Source of the DNA: IDS-8 sp040902105
Lineage (GTDB): Bacteria; Pseudomonadota; Gammaproteobacteria; Steroidobacterales; Woeseiaceae
DNA length: 64,000 nt
Reading direction: 5' to 3'
Assembly: GCA_040902105.1 (NCBI GenBank)
Contig: JBBDXW010000071.1
Span: forward strand, 124,001-188,000
The number at the start of each line of letters is the position of its first letter. The first letter of the stretch is position 1. Under the pieces are notes generated by a model. It saw only the letters and a list, made by a program, of their open reading frames with translations, was not told the DNA's origin and searched no databases. Both the position numbers and the translations under genes were made by a program. Positions 9,866 through 18,335 of this stretch are shown here, in pieces.

Positions 9866-10246
9866 TCAGGCTCCTCGCGGCACGAGCGGCATAAGGGCGC
9901 TGGCCGGGAGGGGGAGTGAAAGGGCCGACCAGATGCCCCGCAGCGTCGCGTCCACGGCCTGCCACTGCCTGCGTTCCTCGGCGAGCTGCGTCCGTCCCCG
10001 GGCCGTGATCCGATAGTACTTGCGTCGACGGCCGCTCTCCGAGACCTCCCAGCTTGCCTCGATGTAGCCGAGCCGCTCGAGTCGATGCAGCACCGGATAG
10101 AGCATCCCGTCCGTCCATTCCATATGGCCTGCGGACAACTCCCGGACGCGCTTCAGGATGGCGTAGCCATAACTGTCCTCATTGGCCAGGATCGCCAGAA
10201 CGAGCGGGGTCGATGAGGCGGCCACGAGATCCTTGTTGATGACCAT
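9866..10246 (-). CDS. PadR family transcriptional regulator
   Basis: Winged-helix repressor of 126 residues. The PadR core is clear: LVLAILANEDSYGYAILKR, then the MEWTDGMLYPVLHRLE recognition helix region, and the wing ESGRRRKYYRITARG. Proteins of this family bind palindromic operators and are released by a ligand. It is the first gene of a two-gene operon with the membrane protein, which is very likely its target or signalling partner. A 210-base intergenic region upstream separates it from the glycosyltransferase gene on the same strand and should contain its promoter; no operator was identified by eye. Confidence 0.9.
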   Translation of the reverse strand: MVINKDLVAASSTPLVLAILANEDSYGYAILKRVRELSAGHMEWTDGMLYPVLHRLERLGYIEASWEVSESGRRRKYYRITARGRTQLAEERRQWQAVDATLRGIWSALSLPLPASALMPLVPRGA

Positions 10247-10456
10247 GCTTCCTCAGAGCTCCCGCGGCGGCGGCGCGCGGTGGCGCCCTGCATCGTACAT
10301 AGAGGCAACATACATAGCAGTGAGAGGTATGTCAACTGTGGCACAAAGGATAGGAAGTCATACAGGGCAGATCGAGCGATGGATGCGAGTGCGCGGGCCG
10401 TCATCATGAGCGTTATCCGTGAGCACCGGCCGCGCGGAGCTGCGATCTGCCAATGA

Positions 10457-11860
10457 TCAGTACGCCTTCTCGTCCCGGAACCATATGGCCAGAGTTCGCA
10501 ACAGAATCTTGAAATCCAGCAACAGCGACCAGCGACCCAGGTATTCCAGGTCATACGCGAGGCGTTCTCTCATTTCATCCACGTTTGCCGTCTGGCCGCG
10601 GCAGCCATTGACCTGCGCGAGTCCCGTGATGCCGGGCGCTACCTTGTGGCGCACCATGTAGCCTCGGATCAACTTTCGATACTGCTCGTTGTGAGCGATC
10701 GCGTGGGGCCGGGGTCCGACCACGCTCATGCTCCCCTGCAGGACATTGAAGAGCTGAGGCAGCTCGTCCAGGGAGTAGCGGCGCAGGAACCGTCCGACGG
10801 GCGTTGTGCGCTCGTCGTCCCTGGACGCCTGGCGAACGGAGCTGTCGTCATCGGAAGTCGTCATGGTGCGGAATTTATAGACGACGATTTCCTGGCCATC
10901 CAGGCCGTAGCGCCGCTGCCTGAAGATGACGCTGCCCGGCGTCGTGAGCTTTATCGCCGCTGCAATGATCAGCATGAAGGGCGAGGCGAACAGCAACATG
11001 AGCGAAGCGAGCACCACGTCGCTCGCTCGTTTGCACAGGCCGCGAAGTCCGTGGAAGGGTGTTTCGCAAAGCGCAACGACGGGTATGCCGTCCACGTCGG
11101 TGGTCATCGACCGCATCAGGTCGAACGACAGCAGGTCGGGCACGAAGTAGAGCGACGCGGTCGTATCGGTGAGCTCGTCCAGCAACGCGCGCGCGCGCTG
11201 CGCGTAGCTCAACGGAATCGCCACAAAGATGGTGTCGATGCGCTCACGCTGCGCGTACTCCCGCAGGTCCGAAAACTTCCCCAGTAACATGCGTTGATCC
11301 AGGTCGCCCAAGCGGGCCGGTTCCCGATCGTCGAAGTAGCCTTTGAGCGTCAAGCCGAGTTCCGGCCGCTGCACAATCGATCGTCCCAGGCGCAAGCTCG
11401 CCTCGTTGACGCCTGCAATGACCGCCACCTGCGCCTGCCCAAGGCTGATCACCGTCTGCCTGTAGGCCTTATGCAGAAGCACCAATGCCGCGGCCGCGCA
11501 CAGCGGCGTGACCACGAACCAGGTGAACACCACGAGGCGCGAATATGCACTCGAGACCTTCGTCGCGTAACCGAGGAACACCAGAATTGCGACGACGGCG
11601 ATCCAGGCGATCGCGGTTTTCTGTACGACGGTCCAGCTGGATGTGAAAGCGCCCCAATCCTCCGCGATCTGCCGGCGCATGATCATGTAGTAGAGGAGCG
11701 CGGATATGACGGCCAGGAACGTGTAGTGATCGCTTACTTCGATGCCGTAGAGCTCGCTGCACAGCATGAGCGTGAGAATGGATGTAACGGGTGGCGCCAA
11801 CATCTGCAGCACGGCGATAGTGCTCGCGGTCGGTCCAACCCTCCGGTAGTCGCTTTTCAT
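10457..11860 (-). CDS. Undecaprenyl-phosphate sugar phosphotransferase (WcaJ-like)
   Basis: Initiating glycosylphosphotransferase of exopolysaccharide synthesis, 467 residues. It has four N-terminal membrane segments (to about residue 130), a Rossmann-like middle domain, a further membrane-entry helix (about 275-300) and the bacterial sugar transferase domain with RQRRYGLDGQ, YKFRTM, SLDELPQLFNVL and VGPRPHA motifs. The family moves hexose-1-phosphate, often glucose-1-phosphate, from a UDP-sugar to undecaprenyl phosphate in the inner membrane. No other polysaccharide genes are adjacent, so it is an orphan or the last remnant of a locus. The polyprenyl transferase assignment is firm; the sugar is not. 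Confidence 0.9.
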   Translation of the reverse strand: MKSDYRRVGPTASTIAVLQMLAPPVTSILTLMLCSELYGIEVSDHYTFLAVISALLYYMIMRRQIAEDWGAFTSSWTVVQKTAIAWIAVVAILVFLGYATKVSSAYSRLVVFTWFVVTPLCAAAALVLLHKAYRQTVISLGQAQVAVIAGVNEASLRLGRSIVQRPELGLTLKGYFDDREPARLGDLDQRMLLGKFSDLREYAQRERIDTIFVAIPLSYAQRARALLDELTDTTASLYFVPDLLSFDLMRSMTTDVDGIPVVALCETPFHGLRGLCKRASDVVLASLMLLFASPFMLIIAAAIKLTTPGSVIFRQRRYGLDGQEIVVYKFRTMTTSDDDSSVRQASRDDERTTPVGRFLRRYSLDELPQLFNVLQGSMSVVGPRPHAIAHNEQYRKLIRGYMVRHKVAPGITGLAQVNGCRGQTANVDEMRERLAYDLEYLGRWSLLLDFKILLRTLAIWFRDEKAY

Positions 11861-12081
11861 TGCTGTTGCGCCTAAGCATCGATCCTGCCAGCCCCAGGCC
11901 GCGCACGCTCGTACAGCGACATTTCACGCGGCTGGCTGGTCCGCGTGCCCGGTCTTTGGACCGGGCTTCCGATTGAAGCGAAGGAATGTCGCCACATGAG
12001 TTTGCGCCCTGCGACAAGACGAAGCATTAGGATAGCCGCTCGCGAATCGCCAGCGCTACTGTCTCCGGATTGCTACATATA

Positions 12082-12915
12082 TTATGTAGACGAGACCTGT
12101 TGTGTTTTGGTTACAAATTGCGGGGCGTAGACAGAGGACCTTGCCGACATTGCGACAGCCGCAACCGACGGCCGCCATTTGAGCAAGGACAATTCGCCGC
12201 CCTGATTTTCGACGAGCGCCGTACAGCTCTCCACCCAGTCGCCGTCGTTGCAGTAGAGCAGCCCGTCGAGTTCAACCAGATCGGCTTTGTGGATGTGACC
12301 GCAGATTACGCCGTCGACGCGTGCTTCGCGGGCCGCGGCGAGGGTGGCATGCCGAAACCGGTCGACGTAACGCCGCGCCCCGCCGAACCGCGACTTGACA
12401 TGCTGCGCAAGCGACCAGTAAGGACGACCCGAGAGGTCGTGCAGCCAGTGCGTGAAGCGATTCAGGGCGAGCAGAGTGCGGCACGCAAGCGAACCAAGCA
12501 ACACGCCGAACGACCTTCCCCGGACGACGGCGTCGAACTGATCCCCGTGCAGCACCAGCAAGCGCCTTCCCGCGCGTGTGGTGTGGATAGCCTGCCGTGA
12601 CACTTCGATGTTGCCGAACTTCAACCCGGCGTATGCACGGAGATCGTCGTCATGGTTGCCGGGAATGTAGATTACTCTGGTACCTTCCTGGCTTTTCTTC
12701 AACAGCATCCGCAACACTTCACTATGGCTCGCCGGCCAGTAGAACGTGCGGCGCAAGCTTTCGAGATCGATGATATCGCCGACAAGGTACAGGAGTTCGC
12801 AGCGCGTCTGGCGCAGAAAATCGAGCAACAAGTTGACCCGGCACGCCCGGGATCCGAGATGCACGTCGGATAACCACACAGTCCTGAGCAGATCTGTGTG
12901 CATTTCCGGGTTCAT
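12082..12915 (-). CDS. LpxH-like metallophosphoesterase
   Basis: Calcineurin-type phosphoesterase of 277 residues. The ATG at 12915 is chosen since upstream in-frame codons add about 77 residues that do not belong to the fold. All metal motifs are present: SDVHLGS near the start, GDIIDL, GNHDDD, HGDQFD and CGHIHK. The family includes UDP-2,3-diacylglucosamine pyrophosphatases (lipid A synthesis) and related enzymes; this larger UDP-2,3-diacylglucosamine-hydrolase-like subtype is common in proteobacteria without being the main LpxH. It is transcribed divergently from the YciI-like gene. The terminal 25 residues are low in recognisable structure. Confidence 0.82.
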   Translation of the reverse strand: MNPEMHTDLLRTVWLSDVHLGSRACRVNLLLDFLRQTRCELLYLVGDIIDLESLRRTFYWPASHSEVLRMLLKKSQEGTRVIYIPGNHDDDLRAYAGLKFGNIEVSRQAIHTTRAGRRLLVLHGDQFDAVVRGRSFGVLLGSLACRTLLALNRFTHWLHDLSGRPYWSLAQHVKSRFGGARRYVDRFRHATLAAAREARVDGVICGHIHKADLVELDGLLYCNDGDWVESCTALVENQGGELSLLKWRPSVAAVAMSARSSVYAPQFVTKTQQVSST

Positions 12916-13072
12916 GCGTGGAACCGAGGCTCGTACTTCATGGGCGAAGTGTCCACGACGGGAAGTGAAGCAGCGCTGACGTGCATCGCAAAACAGGCAA
13001 TCGATCTTCGGATTCCAGCATCGACTAATGGACAGCACATTCACTTGACCCATTCGACAGAGGAGATCGACG

Positions 13073-13504
13073 ATGAAAGTCATGGTGTTCGTAAAAGCGA
13101 CCAAAGGCTCCGAAGCCGGCGAAATGCCCAGCGAGGAACTGATCACGGAAATGATGGCCTACAACGACCAACTGGTGAAGGCGGGCATCATGCTCGGCGG
13201 AGACGGCCTGAAGCCGAGCTCGGAAGGCGTGCGCGTGCGCTTCTCCGGCAAGAATCGCAGCGTCATCGACGGTCCCTTCGTGGAAACCAAGGAACTGGTT
13301 GCGGGCTACTGGCTGTGGGAGGTCGAGTCGATGCAGGACGCCGTCGACTGGGTCAGGCGCTGCCCGAATCCGATGAACGAGGAGTCCGATGTGGAGATAC
13401 GGCCGGTGTTCGCGGCCGAGGACTTCGGCGAAGCCTTTACGCCGGAGCTCCAGGAGGACTGGAACCGCATTCAGGCGGAGAGCGGGAAACTCGCAACAAA
13501 GTAG
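13073..13504 (+). CDS. YciI/DGPF-domain protein
   Basis: Small protein of 143 residues in the YCII-related (DGPF) family, a dimeric alpha-beta ferredoxin-like fold. The hallmark DGPF tetrapeptide lies in VIDGPFVETKELVAGYW (residues about 63-80), preceded by VKATKGSEAGEMP. GAGGAG eight bases before the ATG supports the start. Members of this group often accompany ECF sigma factors and are of uncertain biochemical role, possibly small-molecule binding or catalysis. Here it stands alone, divergent from the phosphoesterase, with no sigma factor next to it. Confidence 0.88.
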   Translation: MKVMVFVKATKGSEAGEMPSEELITEMMAYNDQLVKAGIMLGGDGLKPSSEGVRVRFSGKNRSVIDGPFVETKELVAGYWLWEVESMQDAVDWVRRCPNPMNEESDVEIRPVFAAEDFGEAFTPELQEDWNRIQAESGKLATK

Positions 13505-13702
13505 CAGGTCGCGGCCCGCCTCCCGGACCGCGGGTCATTCCACGGAGGTGGCGAAAGCGCGGAGGGATTTCCTGAAGGAGAAGCATTCGCGAACGGGCAA
13601 CGACCGACGTGCATCGGCAGACAGCCCGGAGCCTGCATCCTCCTTCTGGTACATTTGTGCCCGAAAGGAATCCAGCTGATCCCGACAAGAGGAGCTACAA
13701 CG

Positions 13703-16156
13703 TTGAGCGCAGTCCGTCCCTCCCTCGTTCACCTGCTTTGGTGCGCAATCCCGGCCGTATTCCTGATGGGGCAGGCGTCGCTCGCCGCGGCCGGGGACGC
13801 ACCCATCGTCCACCCCGGCGCGCCGGGCGAAGCGCCGCGGGCGCTCAGCGCCGAAGAGGCGATCGAGATCGCGAATACCGGCTACTCGCCGGATGACGTC
13901 AGGTTCATGCAGGACATGGTCCCGCACCACCACCAGGCGGTGCAGATGGCCGCGCTGGTCGCCGATCGGACGAACCGGCCGGAGCTGATCGATCTCGCCG
14001 GGCGCATCGACGCTTCGCAGGAGGACGAGATCGCCTTCATGCAGCAGTGGCTGCGCGCACGCGGCGAGCGCGTGCCGAAGCCGACCGCTCTTGAGGGCAT
14101 GCACACCGGCCACCGGGCAGCCGGCATGGCCACGCCGGAACAGTTGGCCGAGCTCGAGCGCTCGAAAGGCGCTGCCTTTGACCGGCTGTTCCTGGAGCTG
14201 ATGATGGACCACCATGAAGGCGCGGTGACGATGGTCGAGAAGCTGCTGGAGCAGCCGGGCTCCGCGTACGACCCGGTCCTGCTGGAGTTCACGACGGACG
14301 TCACTAACGACCAGACCGCCGAGATCGAGCGGATGCATGCGCTCCTGGCCAGGCTGTCCAGCGATCCGCGCCCGAGCCTCCGGGCCGGGCTGCAGGACGC
14401 CGGACAGGCGATCGCAAATATGCAACTCCTGGCGACGTTGCCCCGGCCGGCCGGGTTCTTCGACCCGCGCAACCCGGCGGAGCTGCCGCCCAGTCTCTTG
14501 AAGTCAGGCAGCGAAGAGGCCGACGGTGAGCCCGGAGACGCCGCGGACCCGGAGAAGCCGGAAGGCGAGGACGATCCGCGCGCACCGCTGCTGAGCTTCA
14601 TCAACACCGATATCGCCTTCGCCGGCGACGTGATGGTCGTCGGCAGCTACCACGGCTTCAATGTCTATCGGCTGCAGGACGACGGCATGCCGGAACTCAT
14701 GAGCTCCGTGGTTTGCCCGGGCGGGCAGGGCGACGTGTCCGTCGTAGGCGATCTCCTGTTCATGTCGGTGGAACAGACGCGCGGGCGACGCGATTGCGGC
14801 CTCGAGGGCGTCAGCGAAGAAGTCAGTTCCGAGCGCTTCCGCGGGCTGCGCATCTTCGACATCAGCGATCTGATCCGGCCCATGCAGGTGGGCGCGGTCC
14901 AGACCTGTCGCGGCTCGCACACGCACTCGGTCGTCGCAGGACCGGATGAAGACGGCATGATCATCGTCTACAACTCCGGCACTTCGACCGTGCGCGAGGC
15001 GGAAGAGATGGAGGGCTGTATCGGTGAGATCGCGGGCGACGAGCGGACCGCGCTGTTTCGCATCGACGTCATCGAGATCCCGGTCGACGATCCCGCCAGC
15101 GCGCGTATCGTCGACAGCCCCGCCGTCTTCGCCGATCCGGAGACGGGCGCGCTGGCCGGCCTGTGGCGCGGCGGCGACCACGGCGACGACACGCAGGAAA
15201 CGGGCCCGACGGACCAGTGTCACGACATCACCGTGTTTCCGGAGCAGGGCATCGCGGCCGGCGCCTGCTCCGGCAACGGCATCATCTTCGACATCTCCGA
15301 TCCCCTGAAGCCGAAGCGGATCGATGCCGTCGTCGACAAGGGCTTTGCCTACTGGCACTCCGCGACCTTCAACAACGACGGCACCAAGGTCCTGTTCACC
15401 GACGAATGGGGCGGCGGCACCCGCGCGCGCTGCCGCGCTTACGATCCCCTCACCTGGGGCGCGGACGCCATCTACGACATCGTCGACGACCGGCTCGCGT
15501 TCCGCGGTTACTACAAGCTGCCGGCTCCGCAGGTCGAGCAGGAAAACTGCGTGGCGCACAACGGCTCGATCGTGCCGGTGCCGGGCCGCGACATCTTCGT
15601 CCAGGCCTGGTACCAGGGCGGCGTCTCGGTGATCGATTTCACCGACTCTGCAAACCCCGTCGAGATTGCGTACTTCGACCGCGGTCCGATCGATGCCGGG
15701 GAGATGGTCTTCGGCGGTTACTGGTCGGTCTATTGGTACGGGGGACGGATCTACGGGACCGAAACCGTGCGTGGCCTGGACGTGCTGGGGCTTGTTCCCG
15801 GCGAACACCTCACGGGGAACGAGATCGCGGCGGCGGTCCTGGCCGACCAGGGCGAGCGGTTCAACCCGCAGCAGCAATTTCGCGTCACCTGGCCGGATGA
15901 GCCGGTGGTTGCACGAGCGTATCTCGACCAGCTCGAGCGCAGCGGGTCGTTGCCGGCGTCGACCGCGGCCGAGTTGACCGATGCGCTGGATCGTGTGGCG
16001 GCGCGCCTGGGGAGTAGCGCACGTGATGGACGACTGGCTGACCAGCTGGAATCGCTGGCGGCGGCGCTCGATGGGAACGAAGGCGACGCTGTCACGAAGA
16101 AGCGCCGGACCGGGTTGGCCGGGACGTTGAGCGGAATTGCGGCCCGGCTGCGCTGA
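13703..16156 (+). CDS. Secreted DUF305 plus LVIVD-repeat protein
   Basis: Exported fusion protein of 817 residues. The TTG at 13703 is preferred to an upstream ATG since AGAGGAG lies about 9 bases upstream and the signal peptide (LVHLLWCAIPAVFLMGQAS) follows directly. Residues about 60-240 form a DUF305 four-helix, ferritin-like domain with two His clusters (DMVPHHHQAVQMA and MMDHHEGAVTMV), likely a metal site. From about 300 to 720 are LVIVD-type propeller repeats (LRIFDISDLIRPMQVG, IIFDISDPLKPKRID, VSVIDFTDSANPVEIA) as in secreted lipoproteins and choice-of-anchor proteins. The C-terminal 90 residues are helical. Fusion of DUF305 with a propeller suggests metal-dependent redox or binding in the periplasm; function is not established. 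Confidence 0.82.
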   Translation: MSAVRPSLVHLLWCAIPAVFLMGQASLAAAGDAPIVHPGAPGEAPRALSAEEAIEIANTGYSPDDVRFMQDMVPHHHQAVQMAALVADRTNRPELIDLAGRIDASQEDEIAFMQQWLRARGERVPKPTALEGMHTGHRAAGMATPEQLAELERSKGAAFDRLFLELMMDHHEGAVTMVEKLLEQPGSAYDPVLLEFTTDVTNDQTAEIERMHALLARLSSDPRPSLRAGLQDAGQAIANMQLLATLPRPAGFFDPRNPAELPPSLLKSGSEEADGEPGDAADPEKPEGEDDPRAPLLSFINTDIAFAGDVMVVGSYHGFNVYRLQDDGMPELMSSVVCPGGQGDVSVVGDLLFMSVEQTRGRRDCGLEGVSEEVSSERFRGLRIFDISDLIRPMQVGAVQTCRGSHTHSVVAGPDEDGMIIVYNSGTSTVREAEEMEGCIGEIAGDERTALFRIDVIEIPVDDPASARIVDSPAVFADPETGALAGLWRGGDHGDDTQETGPTDQCHDITVFPEQGIAAGACSGNGIIFDISDPLKPKRIDAVVDKGFAYWHSATFNNDGTKVLFTDEWGGGTRARCRAYDPLTWGADAIYDIVDDRLAFRGYYKLPAPQVEQENCVAHNGSIVPVPGRDIFVQAWYQGGVSVIDFTDSANPVEIAYFDRGPIDAGEMVFGGYWSVYWYGGRIYGTETVRGLDVLGLVPGEHLTGNEIAAAVLADQGERFNPQQQFRVTWPDEPVVARAYLDQLERSGSLPASTAAELTDALDRVAARLGSSARDGRLADQLESLAAALDGNEGDAVTKKRRTGLAGTLSGIAARLR

Positions 16157-16282
16157 AAGTGTCGTGCCTTGTTTGGCGCCCCGTGCAGGATGATTTATTT
16201 CCGCGAGAACGTGCGGGGGCGGATTGAGCGAGCACATCCAAAAAGTTTCAACTAGCCGACGCTAAACCTTTCGGACTTTCTA

Positions 16283-16567
16283 TTACTGTTCCGGGCTGCG
16301 ACGAGATGCCTCGCGGCAGGCCGCGAGCAATCGCTCCATCGTCCTTTGGAACTCCACACCCTGGCCCATGCCTTTTGCCTCGAATACGAGTTCGCCGCGC
16401 ATGCACCAGGCGACCTCGTAGTCTTCTCCGGCCAACAGCAAACCGTAGTAGGTACCCTGGGCAAAGCCCGCATAATAATCCTCGTGCACGTCGAGCTCGC
16501 CCGGCACTGCCGACTGACAGGCGAACAACAGCCCAAGTGCTGCCCATGATCGGCTACAAAATCGCAT
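16283..16567 (-). CDS. Small secreted hypothetical protein
   Basis: Protein of 94 residues starting at ATG 16567, which has AGGAGAG six bases upstream. The N-terminus is a signal peptide (MRFCSRSWAALGLLFACQSA). The mature part holds GFAQGTYYGLLLAG, two Cys (one in VAWCMRGELVF, one in LLAACREAS) and a helical tail, an arrangement loosely like Rap1a/Tai-type small periplasmic immunity proteins. That similarity is by eye and weak. No partner effector gene is next to it. Function unknown. Confidence 0.6.
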   Translation of the reverse strand: MRFCSRSWAALGLLFACQSAVPGELDVHEDYYAGFAQGTYYGLLLAGEDYEVAWCMRGELVFEAKGMGQGVEFQRTMERLLAACREASRRSPEQ

Positions 16568-16713
16568 GGCTCTCTCCTGGATGCGTCCCAATCCCGTGTC
16601 GCGCCACTGCCGTTAATCGGAAGCAGATGAGGAGGCAATGTTATTAATTGCTTTGAAGCAGGTTGTGCTGGTATTCATACGCGATGGTACGTGTATTCCA
16701 GAGGGACAATAAA

Positions 16714-18324
16714 GTGAAGAAGTATCTTCTGATGGTGGTGGCAGGTCTGCTTGTTTGCAGTGGCTGCCAGCCCGAGAACAGTCGCGATGCGACTGCTGAT
16801 TCAGAGCAGTCCCCCGCGAAGCCCGGATCCGATGTTGAGGTCAAACGGCCAGGCTTTCGATTGGATGTCGGTCACAGCTTTTCTGCGGCCAGCATTGCTC
16901 CTTACCCCGGCGATCATGCGTCCGTTTATCAGCACATCGATGCCAATCTGGATGAACACATTGGCAACATCCAGCGCTGGATTCGCCAGCCGTCGATCAG
17001 CGCGGAAGACGACGGGATCCAGGAAATGGCGGAAATGCTGCGCGACGATCTCAAGACACTGGGTTTCGCGGAGGCGGAGCTGGTGCCGACAGACGGGCAC
17101 CCCGGCGTCTGGGGTTATTACGATGCGGGCGCCGAAAAGACGTTGTTGTTATACATGATGTATGACGTGCAACCGGTCAATCCCGCCGACTGGCAAAGCC
17201 CGCCGTTCGATGCCGGGCTGGTCGACCACGAACTGGGCAAAGTGCTGATGGGCAGGGGCGCCACCAATCAGAAAGGGCCGGAACGCGCCTTTCTCAATGC
17301 CGTGCAGTCGATCATCGCGGTGAACGGCAAACTGCCGGTCAACCTGATGGTTGCCGCGGAAGGTGAAGAGGAGCTTGGCTCGCCGCATTATCCGCAGATC
17401 ATCGACAAATATGAAGACCGGCTGCGAGAAGCTGTCGGGGCCATTTTCCCATTCAACTCCCAGCGGCCTGACGGTGTCCTGTCGATAATCCTGGGTGTCA
17501 AGGGCATCATCTACTTCGAACTTGCGGCGCACGGTGGCCCACAAGGCGGTCCGACCAAGGCAGAAATTCACGGGTCCTTCAAAGCCGCCGTCGACTCGCC
17601 GGTTTGGCGACTGGTGCAGGCGCTGGCATCGATGACCAGCGACGACGGCAACACGATTCTGATCGAGGATTATTACGACGACCTCCGCGCAATGAACGAG
17701 GAAGAGCAGCGCCTGATGCGCGGTGTGCTCGAAAATCTTAATGAAAAGCAATTGAAAGAGTCGCTGGGCGTGGAACAGTGGATCGACGGCATGGACGGCG
17801 AGAACGCGCAGATGGAGCTGCTGTTGATGCCGACTCTCAATATCGACGGTATCTGGTCGGGTTATACGGGCGAGGGCGTCAAGACGATATTGCCGCACGC
17901 GGCTACTGCGAAGGTCGATTCGCGACTGCCGCCCGGCATAGATCCTCAGGAAGCACTGGCAAAGATCCGTGCGCATCTCGATGCCAACGGGTTCGACGAC
18001 ATCGATATGCGGGTGCTCAGCTCATACCCGGCTGCGCAAACTTCAGTCGATGCAGCGATGGTGAGAGCCGCGATCAGTGTTGGTAACAAGTACGCCACAG
18101 CCGTCACAGTGAATCCGCGTATAGCCGGCAGCGCACCGTTCTACCAGTTCACCGAACGGCTGGGGATTCCGATGGTGCCGTACGGAACCGGCTTCGGTAC
18201 CGGTGCCCATGCGCCGAACGAGATCATGTTGATTTACCCTCGTGAGGGGTCGGATGTTGCCGGATTGGCCGAGATCGAAAAATCCTACGTCGATTTTCTC
18301 TACGCGCTGGCGGCGGACGAGTAG
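16714..18324 (+). CDS. M20 family peptidase-like lipoprotein with altered metal site
   Basis: Predicted lipoprotein of 536 residues. The GTG at 16714 is chosen: GAGGGA lies about 8 bases upstream and the product starts with a lipoprotein signal ending LVCSGC (Cys18). The body is an M20 dipeptidase-like fold, but key metal ligands differ: the usual GHYDVQP reads MMYDVQP (Met149 in place of His) and the usual D-x-K-G of GRGATDDKG reads NQKG (Asn185 in place of Asp). EGEEELGSPH (catalytic Glu pair) is retained. It may be a catalytically changed subfamily or a pseudoenzyme. It is isolated between two minus-strand genes. Confidence 0.82.
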   Translation: MKKYLLMVVAGLLVCSGCQPENSRDATADSEQSPAKPGSDVEVKRPGFRLDVGHSFSAASIAPYPGDHASVYQHIDANLDEHIGNIQRWIRQPSISAEDDGIQEMAEMLRDDLKTLGFAEAELVPTDGHPGVWGYYDAGAEKTLLLYMMYDVQPVNPADWQSPPFDAGLVDHELGKVLMGRGATNQKGPERAFLNAVQSIIAVNGKLPVNLMVAAEGEEELGSPHYPQIIDKYEDRLREAVGAIFPFNSQRPDGVLSIILGVKGIIYFELAAHGGPQGGPTKAEIHGSFKAAVDSPVWRLVQALASMTSDDGNTILIEDYYDDLRAMNEEEQRLMRGVLENLNEKQLKESLGVEQWIDGMDGENAQMELLLMPTLNIDGIWSGYTGEGVKTILPHAATAKVDSRLPPGIDPQEALAKIRAHLDANGFDDIDMRVLSSYPAAQTSVDAAMVRAAISVGNKYATAVTVNPRIAGSAPFYQFTERLGIPMVPYGTGFGTGAHAPNEIMLIYPREGSDVAGLAEIEKSYVDFLYALAADE

Positions 18325-18335
18325 TACTTGCGGGC

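Noticed and set aside
8879..9919. Long plus-strand frame opposite the membrane protein
   Set aside because: Low-complexity His/Arg/Gly-rich product with no ribosome site; shadow of the minus-strand gene.
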